Source: Xylaria sp. FL1777 (lineage: Eukaryota > Ascomycota > Sordariomycetes > Xylariales > Xylariaceae). From it: DNA of 64,000 nucleotides. The position numbers and the translations under genes are program-made. Below are positions 20,024 to 31,703 of the stretch, piece after piece (positions within the stretch are counted from its first letter, which is position 1; the number at the start of each line of letters is the position of its first letter). The DNA lies in assembly GCA_022578965.1 (NCBI GenBank), contig MU400691.1, positions 1 through 64,000 of the forward strand, written 5' to 3'. The notes beneath the pieces are model-generated. The model was not told the DNA's origin and ran no database searches. It saw only the letters and a list, made by a program, of their open reading frames with translations.

Positions 20024-21886
20024 AACGTGTGCTTTGAATCTCTCCTATACCTCGCGTGGTGGAGTAGGTCGTTTACGGGAGCCTGATTTCGGTGCGATTC
20101 AACTATGCGTAGGCTTGTTCGTCTGGAACTTGATGGAGAATGGACGAGTTCCTTTTGTGTGATGTCGTCCCGAATCTAGCCCTTGGTAAAAACACATCAT
20201 CTTTTGCTTTGAACAAATCAGGTGATAGATTGTTCGACAGCTAGTGCATTCAACAAGAGACTGGGGGTCTAATCATGATGCTAGTCGTATTCACAAAGGT
20301 CGCCCAATCCACAGAGGACCAAAACCAATCGGGTACAGTCGGGAGGTCGGAAGAGTTAAGGAAGTCCAAGTGTAAGTCTCGTATAAGTGGGAAATCGTAG
20401 AATGGATATTGCCAACCCGGATGCTATCAGCGAAAAGACGCAACCGGATGAAGAATAAATGATTCGGTCTATCATTTCCCAAAAAGAGATGTAAAAGTGA
20501 AGAGGAACAACATTCTCCAGATGGGCGGCAATTTGCTCTGCGGTTTAGTTGATACCTATCAGGTACTACCTACCCTATTACTACTTAGTAAGTAGGTAGT
20601 GTATACTCCGTACCTACCTTACACTTTGGCATCTTTGACCCCGCTATCACTCAAAAAAAGAAAATGGTCTGGTTGTGAAACCAGGTCATTCGAGTGGGGT
20701 AAGACAAGGGGATTGACCATGTCAGGGGTTAAAGTAGGGGGTTAAAGTAGGTACCTACTTTACCTACCTGCACTGTACTTTACCTAACCTACGTAGTACA
20801 TCTACTGCCTGCAAGTACCTATGGCGTGTACTACTTAGTATAGTCCTATGCCTCAGGGGTTCTAAAGCCTCGAGCCTTTTGAACAGCAATCGTACTAGAC
20901 TGCTGCGCTGTAGACTGTGCGCATATGACAATGCAGTAGGTACTGTAGTGCAGTAGTGCGCACACTACATGAACCGTTGTTGCCCTATTTCTATATTAAT
21001 CTTCCTATCTTGTGACCACGCACAGAAAGTGTACAGTAGGCGCATGTCAAAGTAGCATAGCGCAAGACGGTAGTTCCTGTACCTGTAGGTACCTAAATAC
21101 CCAGATACCTAGAGGCAACGGCAGGGTACCGGTATTCCGTCAATTTGTTACCAACCATAAGTAAGTAACAAGTACCTACCTACCTAGTTTACCTCGTCCC
21201 ATCTTTTTTAGTAAGTCGTTAACGATCGGGGAAATCGAACGATCACACAAGATCTCTACCAAATTCAATTGAATCTCCATATTACTACCTTCGCCAGGAG
21301 CAAACGTCCCGTTCCGTCGGATCCAGCAACCTCGATTCTATTCAGATACAGTTGTGCTTAGGCCACTTATCTATTGAGTTAGTCTTCTCTGAACCTTTGT
21401 TGGTATCTCGTGAGCTGGCAGCACCAATTATCTCGTAGTAGTCCACACCCATCCTACCGGCATGTCGTCTGCATATCGTCCGAATTTATACAACTTCAAT
21501 AAGTTAGTATAGAAGACCAGATGATTCGTAGAGAGTAGAGATGATAACCGATGCGAACGCTACGGCCTAGACTACGCATATGCTAGGTCTTAATTTGCCT
21601 CCGTGATCAATAGCCTATATTTATTAGGTATCAAGATACTCCACAACCGAGAAGAGATGGTCTAGACCCTTGACTTGCCCTGTTCAGCAAGGAGAGAACA
21701 AGTTCTGGAGCGATGCTTTAAGCAATTATTTGGAATTCGCTGCTATCTATCCAAGGGGTTACAGAAGCATTCATGCTCTACCAATACTCCTAAACCCAAA
21801 CGCTGGCTACTAGGCGGCCTACCACCATCTCCACTGAGCCTCTAAGACGATATCTCATGCGGCTTAAGTGTAGACGACGCATTTGA
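20024..21886. other. intergenic rich in TACCTA/TAGGTA motifs
   Basis: About 1.9 kb holding the cyclin promoter side and the 3' side of the thiamine-diphosphate enzyme. Between 20550 and 21190 the words TACCTA, TAGGTA and GGTACCTAC recur many times on both strands, for example at 20740-20800 and 21150-21190. No gene seen. Confidence 0.6.
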
Positions 21887-23906
21887 TCAGCAGTTTAGAG
21901 TCACTTTACAATCTATTATACCCAAAGTCAGCACCTTCTCTGTAGGGCTAACTAAAAGGAGCCGCAAACGTGAAAGCCCTTCGACTGGAGATGGAGGTCC
22001 AGTCCGGAGCGTGATAGCAGAAGAAAGAAGGACAGAAGGTTTCATATTCAACTCACCTATAACTGCAGTCTGCCCACTTTCAACAGCCTCAATGGCTTTC
22101 TTGAGCGTTTCTTCTAATGCATCAGCCTTATCAACTCTGGCAGCAAAGAGGTCCCCTCCAGCGGCTGCCTTCGCGATACCCGAGAAATCAGGAACAGGGT
22201 CGAAAGATATATTAATCTCCTCATTAGTTGCTGTAGAGCCGAGGCCTTCGGGATGAACAAGCAACAATGACTTCCGTGGAGCATTCCAACCTGGTCACTG
22301 AGTTAACCCTGGGAAATGGAACTGAATCAAATCAACTTACCCTTGTTATTGAGGACGATGGTCAGTATTGGGATTTGGTATCGCTTGGATATCCAGTATA
22401 CACTACCAGGTACTGAGAACAGGTATGTGCCATCACCCACAATTTGCACCACAAACTTGCCCTTGCCACCATGCTCGGCAGCCGAAGCCAGCTTAATGCC
22501 CAAGGCACCACCGCCGGACCAACCGAGACCACCCCCACCGCAGTTGATCCACGAGCCTGGTAGCTCCGGCTGCAGAGCGTCATGCACGAAAAAGGTATTT
22601 GTGACAGCTTCGATGGCCCAAATTGTGTCTTTGGGGCATAGTGCCCGCAAAGTCTTGCACAAGTGTCCTGTTCCAAACGAGCCGTCTGCGGCTGGGATAG
22701 CCTTTTCCGAGATGGTCACTAAACGCTTTTGATATGATGCCTGTAGCGAATCCCACTTCTTGTTACCGATCTCTACATCGATATTACCCACGAGATCTTT
22801 AGCGGCTTCTGTGATCTGCTCAATAGATGTAAGCGCATCAGCACGGTATCGGCGCTGAGCAGGCACGTAGGCAAGCGGCATCATATTCTTGAGTGGATCG
22901 ACATCGATATGAAAGATCTTGATGCCATCCTTGGGCTTGCACTGGGTTGGAATCCAGGGCACATCGCAGTCCAAAATGAGGATGGCGTCCGCCTCTCTGA
23001 TCGAGTCGTCGTTACCGAATCGAAGCCCAACCCAGCCAGGATGGGAGGCAGGGAAGCACATATCGCTACCACCCGTGTCAAGTACACGTAACCCCTTTAT
23101 AGTATTTACTAACTGAACGAGAGCACCCGGGGATTTATGGTTACGGCCAGAGTAACCCGTGACTATTAAGGGCTTTTCAGCGCCTAAGAGGGCTTCCGCT
23201 ATTGCCCTTGATGCTTTAGACGGTAGTCCACCCAGCTCTACACGGTCCCAGAGACCCTGGTCGACCGAGTATGGAGTGATGTCTTGCTCCATAACCTCTC
23301 TCGCTCCGACTAGGTAGACCGGACCCTGAGGATCGCTCCTGGCGAACTGCAGTGCACGGTTAACCATCTGCTTAATATTCTTGCCCGTCTTGATCTCAGC
23401 TGCATAGCGGCAATATTGGCCTACGATCTGCTTTTGATCAGGGACGTCCTGGATCCAGTGGATATATTCTGTCCGCGACCCACGCATCTCTCCCTCGAGC
23501 GTAAAAGGGCTCAGTCCAGCGAACACGAGGACAGGCGCCCTACCTGCACTAGCATTGTGCACGGCTGCACCTAGACCCTGGGTTCCCACGTCGACGTGAA
23601 TAATGACACACTGCGGCTTTCCACTCAATCGCGCGTAGCCATCAGCCATGGACATGGCGACCATCTAGTACACTTGGTCAGGAACATTATTACAGACAAT
23701 CAATCTTTCTGCCCCCTTAGTTGGCGTACCTCATTTGGGCATGTAATGACGCGAGGAAAATTGCCCTTCTTTTCCCGCTGACCCTTGACCATGGCTTCGA
23801 TAATGCTGGGGTGGTCAGAACCCAGATTAACAAAGCAATGCGTAACCCCCGCCTCCCATAATGCCTCGAAGAAAGCAAATGATGCCGTATACATGATATA
23901 TTTCAA
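21887..23906 (-). CDS. thiamine-diphosphate-dependent enzyme (acetolactate-synthase/benzoylformate-decarboxylase-like)
   Basis: Exons in transcription order: 23906-23730, 23664-22341, 22290-22057, 21984-21887, giving about 610 residues. The N-terminal pyrimidine-binding domain has the catalytic Glu59 in VITCPNE, joined by exon 2 to MVAMSMADGYARL. A central domain follows (LIVTGYSGRNHKSPGAL, ILILDCDVPWIP). The C-terminal cofactor domain has the motif VGDGTYLF...LNNKG, that is GDG followed after the usual spacing by NN, for Mg-diphosphate binding. The family decarboxylates or carboligates 2-oxo acids; the substrate is not predictable. No targeting signal is obvious, so it is probably cytosolic. 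The last intron (21985-22056) is 72 nt without a stop, so the C-terminus is uncertain: retention would add 24 residues. The gene is divergent from the FAD oxidase. Confidence 0.88.
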
Positions 23907-26410
23907 ACTTAAAGAAAGGTCACGTAAATACTGTTTACGAAATCTTTATATTGAAAGGAAGTTAGATAAAGATCAGTGAAATTTGCAAGGCTCGTTCTAT
24001 TGTTTGAATAAACCCGGCTGGGTAATGGGTTCTACGATTAGCTTCCTTTGCCGGTGGAGGGAGCGGAACAGAAGAGGAGAGGAGAAAATATTCTACAGTC
24101 CAGCAGATATGAATACTGGAAACCCAATTCTAGGTTTAGGGGAGGATTGCATACAGCGTAGTAACGACTACTGCCGGTATACCGCAGTATTCGACCTAAC
24201 TGTTGAGCGTCGGACGTCGTTTAACTTACATTGTACAGATGCCGTGAAGCGAGAGGGGACCCGGTGGTAAAATTGATACCATGTGGGGAAGTGAAAGAGG
24301 GGATCCTCAGCACCCCCACCATTCGCTCCATATATATATGGGCATGGAAGCCCTTTCCCGCTGTTTTTTTGGAGATGAATCTGCGGGGTAGGACGACTTG
24401 CATAGGTAGGTACTTTCTCTATTAGCATTAGGTATAGATGAGTAATTTTGTATTTGGATGAGCCAATTACATAGAAGATACTGCCGGCTTGAGACACCAA
24501 TGATCTTATCAATCATGATAACTAAAGAAGAGTTCGCTTATGTAAACATCGATACGTCATACTATAATTCCAACCCCACTATTATCGTCGAGATGCTGGT
24601 TTTAAAGTCTTGCCAACATCTCTCAGGCCACGAGATACATAGCTACTAAAACTTATCATATTCTTTCTATTAAAGTCGCTAACTATCTACTATTGAAAAT
24701 TTGAAAGCTCTTGTTATTAATGTCCTCACACAACTATCTACCTAGTCTACCTAGATGCTGCCACAACAAGAGCTTAGTATCATAATAATCTCCATACAAT
24801 GGGCCTGAAAGTAGGACGGAATAATAGGTCTATGCACACAACTAATTGCCGAAAGGCTAAGACTAGGTAGTTTGATTGAGTGCCTATGTTGGATATGACA
24901 ACCGCCTCAAGATAGCTTGTAAATTGTCGTACTTAATCTTGTTACCTCCGTGTAGATAGATCGCTAGATAATTAAATACGAAAGAAGTCATCGCATATAA
25001 GAAACCACCACGAGCTAAATGTTTACAGAATGATAATTGTAGCGCTGCGCTAGGGCTTCTTCAGGCAGAGAATTTTGGCCGAGAAATTCCCCAGACATAC
25101 GGAGTATATATGTACAGTACTTGCTTGACAGGGGTTTTAGTGTGGCAAAAGGGCTTCAAGATTAAGCAATGGTGAATATTCTACTAGAGTTATGTTTTCC
25201 TTGTCACTAGTGTTGAGCTATCCTGTAGACCTGGTAATTTTAGTCACAAAAGCTACGTGTTCAAGTTCTAGCAAACTGCTTGGCCTTCTCATAACAGCTT
25301 ACACAAGCAAGCCACAGAAAAATGAAAACGTCATACAAGAGATTGTTGAGGGTTCGGAGACCATAGGTAATGAAAAATGAGGCGTGTGGTAATAAGCCAC
25401 TTTCCAAAGACTGTGGCGGATCTCAGGGGGCGAACAGCCCTGTTATTGGCTTAGCTCACACCAGCAATGCAACACCCCAGATTTTTAACGTGCATTAGCC
25501 GCCTTCAAATGTCCTGGCAAGTTCCGTTAATGCTTTTGCCTCTCACAAAATATTACTTAACAAATTCATCAAGTACACTGTCTATCTAGAAAGTACATAG
25601 GTATTACACTATGTATAGGTATGGGTATGTATCTCGAATGAGCTCACAGGTCAGGGCAGGAATATTGTGCCTAAGAAAAATATTGAAACTTCTAGGCCAA
25701 CCAAATGGTTATTTTAGTGGCATCACAACAACAACAACAACACATGGACAGCATAGATCCAACGTGAAGGCTGTTACACGGCTAGCCGCCTTACAAGCAA
25801 ACGTCCAGCTGACCTTACGTCAACGCCACTTTCACAGTACATAGCTGACTTGCGTAAGAACATGGGAACCACAACTGTTTGCAGACCCTACAACAGATCG
25901 ACCGACCGGGGGGGCCGGCGTTGCAACCCTGGATGCCACCATGTTGTGCACGAACGCCTATTGGGCAAGTGATATATGAACGATACGGGTTATTCCTGAA
26001 TCAATCACACCCTCCCTAATCCTTATAAGCTATTCAGGGGCATTTTGGAGCTGGTCACGTTTGTCTCTATCTAGGCGCACACGTATAAACGCAGATCACA
26101 ATGCTATGCCGCCAAGGTCGCAATTCCCATTCCCGTGTGACTGATCTCGTGGCTCCTGCCTGTATACTCAGGTGCGCCTCCATAAAGGAGCTAAAATAGA
26201 GGGCAAATTATCTGGATGTTGCACGAGAATCTGCGTCGTCCTTCCTCTATATCAACGCCGGCGTTTGTACCTCCTCCAATGTTACTTATCAACCTATTTA
26301 GGTACATGAATTCGAACTAAACTTTTCACAGGAGCCTCCCCAGTGTCAAGGTGTTAGGACCTACAAATCGCCGCGATCAAGCCCCTATTACACGTTACTG
26401 AATTATCAAT
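23907..26410. other. 2.5-kb divergent intergenic region
   Basis: Lies between the thiamine-diphosphate enzyme (minus) and the FAD oxidase (plus), so it should contain both promoters. I see an (ACA)n run at 25727-25742 and scattered short open frames without family features. No RNA gene or mobile element recognised. Confidence 0.5.
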
Positions 26411-28064
26411 ATGGGGCAAACTCCGAGTAGCCCCTTGGCAACTTGTCTGAACACCGTGTGCAATGGCCGGAGCGACTGCGTTGCCTATCCCGGCGACCCG
26501 TTGTATCAAATCTCTTGGGTCAGCCCGTATAACCTCGATCTTCCTGTCACGCCGGTAGCGGTAACCCGCCCACAAACCGCCGAAGACGTATCTGGATTTG
26601 TCAAATGTGCCGTAACGAGCAATGTCAAGGTACAGCCAAAGTCGGGCGGACATTCTTACGCGTAAGAGGCACTCCAATAGCCACCGTTATGCTGATAGTC
26701 GCTGACTTAGATTAGAAACTACGGTATGAAACCAACACCCCTCGGACGAAGATACGTTATCGGTATGAGGTCTAATACCTGAGTACAGGTCTGGGTGGTG
26801 AAGATGGTGCTCTGGTAATCGACTTGATGAAGCTGCAAGATTTCTCCATCGATACAGAGACATGGCATGCAACCATAGGAGGCGGCACAAAACTCGCCAA
26901 CGTGACCAAGCAGCTGCATAACAACGGGAAAAGGGCCATAGCCCATGGAACTTGCCCAGGCGTCGGTATTGGAGGTCATGCCACTATTGTAAGTGCGTTC
27001 TTGCCCTCGACAGGCATCAGCACTAATGACAACCGTGATAGGGAGGACTAGGTCCATCGTCGCGCATGTGGGGATCCTGTCTTGACCACGTTATAGAAGT
27101 CGAGGTTGTCACCGCAGATGGCACTATTAAACGTGCTAGCAAAAGTGATAACAGCGATCTTTTCTTTGTAAGTTTACGGCTCCGTGGGAGGTTCTAGGGA
27201 AAGCGATTATTTTAGGCTAACACTAGGTAGGCAGTGAAAGGCGCCGGCGCAGGGTTTGGCATTGTCACCGAGTTTGTCGTGAAGACGCATCCCGAACCCG
27301 GAGATGTAGTTCAATATTCGTATTCGCTCTCGTTCGGAAAACATGCCGACATGGTGCCTGTCTTCAAGCAATGGCAAGACCTCGTCTCCGACCCCAATCT
27401 CGACCGAAGATTTGGCACGGAATTTACCGCTCACGAGCTCGGAGCCATCATCACTGCCACCTTTTATGGTACAGAAGCAGATTGGAATGCATCCGGGATT
27501 CCGCAGAGAATCCCTACAGGAAAAGTATCCGTGGTTATTGACGACTGGCTTGGCGTCATTGCTCAACAGGCCGAAGATGCTGCGTTATATCTCTCGGATA
27601 CCCACACGGCTTTCACGGTTCGAAGCTTAGCATTTACTGCCGAAGAGACTCTTTCCGAAGATACGATAACCAAAGTGATGAAGTATCTCGATGATACAGA
27701 ACATGGCACGCTGCTATGGTTCCTTATTTTCGACGCTTCGGGAGGTGCAGTAAGCGATATCCCCATGAACGCCACCGCCTATTCCCATCGAGATAAGATC
27801 ATGTTTTGCCAGGGCTATGGTATCGGTCTCCCAACACTCTCTCAGATCACGAAGGATTTTCTGAGCGGGCTCATCGAGACTATTCGAACCTCGATGCCGC
27901 AGACCTTGACGACCTACCCGGGCTACGTCGATCCATCGTTGCCGGATCCTCAGCAGTCGTACTGGGGCCCGAATCTAGCGAGGCTAGAGTCTATCAAGAC
28001 TAAATACGACCCCAGTGACTTGTTCCATAATCCGCAGAGTGTGAGACCGGAAAACGAGACGTAG
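26411..28064 (+). CDS. FAD-linked oxidase, berberine-bridge/glucooligosaccharide-oxidase type
   Basis: Five exons: 26411-26661, an 8-nt microexon 26716-26723, 26789-26988, 27042-27167, 27231-28064; 472 residues. The microexon supplies Asn-Tyr and restores the family block HSYANYGLGG. Residues 47-210 are the PCMH FAD-binding domain. His81 in SGGHSYA and Cys142 in HGTCPGVGIGGH are the two residues that hold FAD covalently in the bicovalent members. The C-terminal substrate and BBE regions end with the typical FHNPQSVRP. The family oxidises sugars, alcohols or alkaloid-type substrates with O2; the substrate here is unknown. The N-terminus (MGQTPSSPLATCLNTVC) lacks a signal peptide but begins Met-Gly-Gln, a possible N-myristoylation context. 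It sits between the thiamine-diphosphate enzyme and the esterase. Confidence 0.92.
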
Positions 28065-28499
28065 ATGAATCAGGAATTTTGATACCCCTGATGATAGCCT
28101 TTAATTAGTTATTAGAAATAGGCTGTCATTCATCATAGATGCGAGTCTGCTTTGGAAGCTATAAACTGATAATCTTTTGTCTCTCGTTCGCCATCACCCA
28201 AGCTTTTATTGACTTTCAAAGTGAATTTGAACAGCCACTCTTCGCTACATATTATGGGATACAGTCTGGCTCCTGCATCCGGGAAATACCCCGGCTACCC
28301 CGCAAGTCGCCTGCATGTGAACGTTGGGCTCGGTAAATCTTGTATTGACGTCCTATTCTTCCTCCAATCGCGGGATGTAACCAGCTTTCTTAATTTTATC
28401 TATCTATATTTTCTTAATTATAGGAGCTATCGTTAATTAAGCTTATAACCTCGATTAAACGAACCATTCACGAAATGCAAAAAGGCAAGAAAATCACAA
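28065..28499. other. spacer between FAD oxidase and esterase
   Basis: About 435 nt, A/T-rich near 28390-28440. It should hold the esterase promoter. No gene seen. Confidence 0.55.
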
Positions 28500-30203
28500 A
28501 TGGTGTTCCAGGGGCACTTAAAACGTACCATAATGAGGATTCCACTTGCGTTCATTGGAATAGCGATTCTGCTACCGAACCTTGGCGTCGGATCATCTCT
28601 TACCTTAAATAATTCACAAGCCCCAACAGTTAAGACGATCAATGGGACATATGAGGGTCTTTACCTTCCGAGCTGGGACCAAGATGCTTTCTTGGGTATA
28701 CCATATGCACAGCCACCGGTGGGACAACTCAGATATCGATGGCCGTTATCTGTGAATGAGTCCTTCGATGGAGTTCGAAAAGCAACTCAGTACGGGTATA
28801 GCTGCATGCAATACGGACAAATTTTCGAATTGTCAGAGGACTGTCTGACCATTAATATGGTCCGTCCGACTGAAAGATCAAAAGAGCTTCTACCTGTCCT
28901 AGTCTGGATCTATGGCGGTGGTTTATACGCAGGCAGCACAGCCGACCCCCAGTATAACCTGTCAGGCATCGTGCAAGTTAGTCAGGAGATAGGACAGCCT
29001 GTTATTGCCGTTAGCATGAACTACCGTCTGGCTCAATGGGGGTTCTTCCAGACAGCCCAGTTGCTCGCGGAAGGGTCCAGCAACGCAGGACTCCTCGACC
29101 AGCGCTTAGCACTCCATTGGATCCAGGAGAACATTGCTGCGTTTGGCGGTGATCCGCGGAAAGTGGTTCTATGGGGGGAGAGCGCCGGCGCCCAAAGCAT
29201 CGCTTACCATCTATTCGCCTACGACGGTCGCGACGACGGGCTCTTCCGCGGAGCGATTCTCGAGAGCGGCGGCCCGACCGGCGCGCAGGTCGAGTCGCTC
29301 ACCTGGTACAACACCGCCGTGGAGAACCTGACTCGAACCGTAGGTTGTTGGGGCACCGCCAACCAACTAGCGTGCCTCCGCGAAGTCGACGAAGCGACGC
29401 TTTTCGCCGCACATCCGAGCGTGGTGTGGAATCCTCTGTTAGACGGCGACTTTTTGACAGGGTATCCAAGCCAGCTGATGCAAGAGGGGAAATACGTCAA
29501 AGTGCCGATCCTGATTGGCGCCAACACGGACGAAGGATTTGCCATCTCTGGGACCCTGAACACCGAAGAGGACATCTTCAATTCGATCTTCACCTGGCGC
29601 AGCTACGCGCTCACGCCGCCCACCGTCCGCCGGCTCCTCGAGCTGTACCCCGACGACCCGTGCCACGAGCCGCCGCACGCCATCACGAACTGCACGCGGA
29701 ACCCGACGCGCGGGCTGATGTGGAGGCGGGCCACGGCCATCGGCGCGGACCTGGTGATGATATCCGGGCGCCGTCGGATGGCGGAGCTGTACGCGGCGGC
29801 CGGCGTGCCCGTGTACAGCTACCGCTTCGACCAGCGGCCGTGGAACGGCGACGAGTGGGACGGCGTCAAGCACTTCGTGAACGTCGCGTACAGCTTCCAG
29901 AACATATCCGGGCTGCTGGGGCCTAGTCCCGAATACGACAGCCACGCCAAGCTGGCGAGGGCCATCGGGCAGGCGTACATTAGCTTCGTCAATCATCTCG
30001 ATCCTAACGTAGTAGCGGGGGAAGATGAAGAAGGTATGGTGGCGCAGGCGGAGTTGCTCCCGTATTGGCCGGTGTACGATCTCGAGACGCCGGTGAATAT
30101 GGTGCTGAACGCCACGAAGAACTGGGTGGAAGCAGACACGTGGAGGAAGGAGGGGATTGAGTTTATGATGAGGCCTGAGGTGGCGAAGGAATTGCTCTCT
30201 TGA
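28500..30203 (+). CDS. secreted type-B carboxylesterase/lipase
   Basis: Single exon, 567 residues from the first ATG. Met12 (28533, MRIPLAFIGIAILL) gives a much better signal peptide and is probably the true start. Alpha/beta-hydrolase features: FLGIPYAQPPVG (64-75), SEDCLTINM (112-120), the oxyanion-hole LVWIYGGGLYAG (134-145), the nucleophile Ser228 in GESAGAQS, the acid in IGANTDEGF, and the histidine in GVKHFVNVAYSFQN. It hydrolyses carboxylic esters or lipids outside the cell; the substrate is unknown. The 29220-29990 part is markedly more G/C-rich than the first part. It lies in the same orientation as the FAD oxidase and the SnoaL-like gene. Confidence 0.92.
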   Translation: MVFQGHLKRTIMRIPLAFIGIAILLPNLGVGSSLTLNNSQAPTVKTINGTYEGLYLPSWDQDAFLGIPYAQPPVGQLRYRWPLSVNESFDGVRKATQYGYSCMQYGQIFELSEDCLTINMVRPTERSKELLPVLVWIYGGGLYAGSTADPQYNLSGIVQVSQEIGQPVIAVSMNYRLAQWGFFQTAQLLAEGSSNAGLLDQRLALHWIQENIAAFGGDPRKVVLWGESAGAQSIAYHLFAYDGRDDGLFRGAILESGGPTGAQVESLTWYNTAVENLTRTVGCWGTANQLACLREVDEATLFAAHPSVVWNPLLDGDFLTGYPSQLMQEGKYVKVPILIGANTDEGFAISGTLNTEEDIFNSIFTWRSYALTPPTVRRLLELYPDDPCHEPPHAITNCTRNPTRGLMWRRATAIGADLVMISGRRRMAELYAAAGVPVYSYRFDQRPWNGDEWDGVKHFVNVAYSFQNISGLLGPSPEYDSHAKLARAIGQAYISFVNHLDPNVVAGEDEEGMVAQAELLPYWPVYDLETPVNMVLNATKNWVEADTWRKEGIEFMMRPEVAKELLS

Positions 30204-30676
30204 AGAGATGCTAGTTGATGCGAATCCTATTCACTGTGATACGCTAGAGCTGGTCAACAGTCCATTAAATCGAAAGAAAACGTATTAACATAACCTCAGT
30301 GTATATGCAATACACTCAGCTTGATTCATAAATATTGCAGAATGAAACAGTTCTCGCATATATTGGTATCAGATTTCGGAAAGGGGAAAGACAAGGCATA
30401 TAGACGGTTGCAAGGTGAGGAGAAGAAGGTTAGGCACAAAATTTAGGCCCATGTACGACGTAGATCAGTGCGCCTTTCTTTGTCCAATCCACGTCACCAT
30501 GCGCCCTTCGGATACCCAGCTCAGAAGCCTAGCTGAAGGATACATGAAAAGCAAATATTCACTTAGACATAGTTAAGTTAAATATATAGTAACCACCGTT
30601 CAGACTTCATAATTCGTTGTTAGTAATTACACCTACAATTATCTTGATCGTGTGACTGCTATCAAACATCTTCACT
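30204..30676. other. spacer upstream of the SnoaL-like gene
   Basis: About 470 nt without coding features. It should hold the downstream gene's promoter. Confidence 0.55.
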
Positions 30677-31703
30677 ATGGCCACCATTGAATCAACCTTC
30701 AGGTCTTACATCGAATGCATCAACGAAGAACGATGGCAGGATCTCCCGAAATTCGTCTCTTTCCCATTAGACTTCAATGGCGAAGAGATACATGCTCCAG
30801 AAGCTTTCGCAGACAAGGTCGCGGCCGCCGGGTATCTCCAACATGAGATCGACGCCGTCACAGTCGATGAAGATGCCCAGCGGCTAGGAGCTACGCTGGT
30901 AGCCAAGCTACTCCCCGCCGAAGCGGCGACTAATAAGACGTCGAACCTAACGGCACGAAAGCAGAGCATGGTCTGGGCCAAGAACGGGAAGATATACAAA
31001 GTGGCCACCATAGTCGACGACGACGACGTGCAGCGCCAGCTCTCCGAGCCAGGCTACGTGTCGGCACCCGATCTCATAGCCACCTACAGTCCCGGGGCAA
31101 CGGGGAAGAAGACCCTCTCGACGCGAGAGCTGGAAGATATTTATCGCGCTTATATCAGCTGCATCAACGCGCAGACGACAGCGACGGATCTTCCGCGATT
31201 CTGCCACCCAAACGTCGTCCACAACACGCGGCGTCTCCCGCTGGACCAGTACCGACTCCTCATGCAAGACGCGTTCACGGCGATCCCGGATATCGTCTTC
31301 GGAATCGACACTGTGGTGGCGGACGAGAGGGCTCAGCGCGTCGCTGTTCGGCTCCAGTTCACGGGCACACCTACCGGGACATTCGCCGGCGCGGAACCTA
31401 CCGGTCGTAGCGGTGAGTGTTTGTCTCGGGGCATATGTTTTGAGTCCCTCGCCGTGCTAATTGCGCTTTGTTGATTAGTGCGTTTCGGCGAGTTCGTGAC
31501 GTACTCCTTTCGAGACGGCAAGATTGATAGAGTATGGAGGTAAGTTGGCTCTCCATGTCTTAGTATATAGCGTTTAGTGATTCATCGGCTTCTTTTGCTG
31601 TCTGTGCCATCGTGCCGCAGGTGACCAATTATAGATGGAAGTCTAACTGGTTCTTAGCATTGTTGATTGGAAAACATACCGCCAGCAACTTCAACAGGAT
31701 TGA
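30677..31703 (+). CDS. tandem SnoaL/NTF2-like (ester-cyclase-type) protein
   Basis: Three exons: 30677-31412, 31479-31539, 31658-31703; 280 residues, with an exact reading frame through both introns. The protein is two halves of the same NTF2/SnoaL-like fold. The first begins STFRSYIECINEERWQDLP (about 5-23). The second begins LEDIYRAYISCINAQTTATDLPRF (split: LEDIYRAYISCINAQ, TTATDLPRF) and includes AFTAIPDIVFGIDTVV and FVTYSFRDGKIDRVWSIVDW, typical of SnoaL ester-cyclase relatives. Exons 2 and 3 supply that last strand, which confirms the model. No signal peptide. Family members include polyketide cyclases, but many are of unknown function, so the reaction is not assigned. The first half seems more diverged. 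Confidence 0.85.

Noticed and set aside
29171..29926. 251-residue Arg-rich plus-strand frame and its antisense counterpart at 29439-29996
   Set aside because: Both overlap the G/C-rich part of the esterase in other frames.
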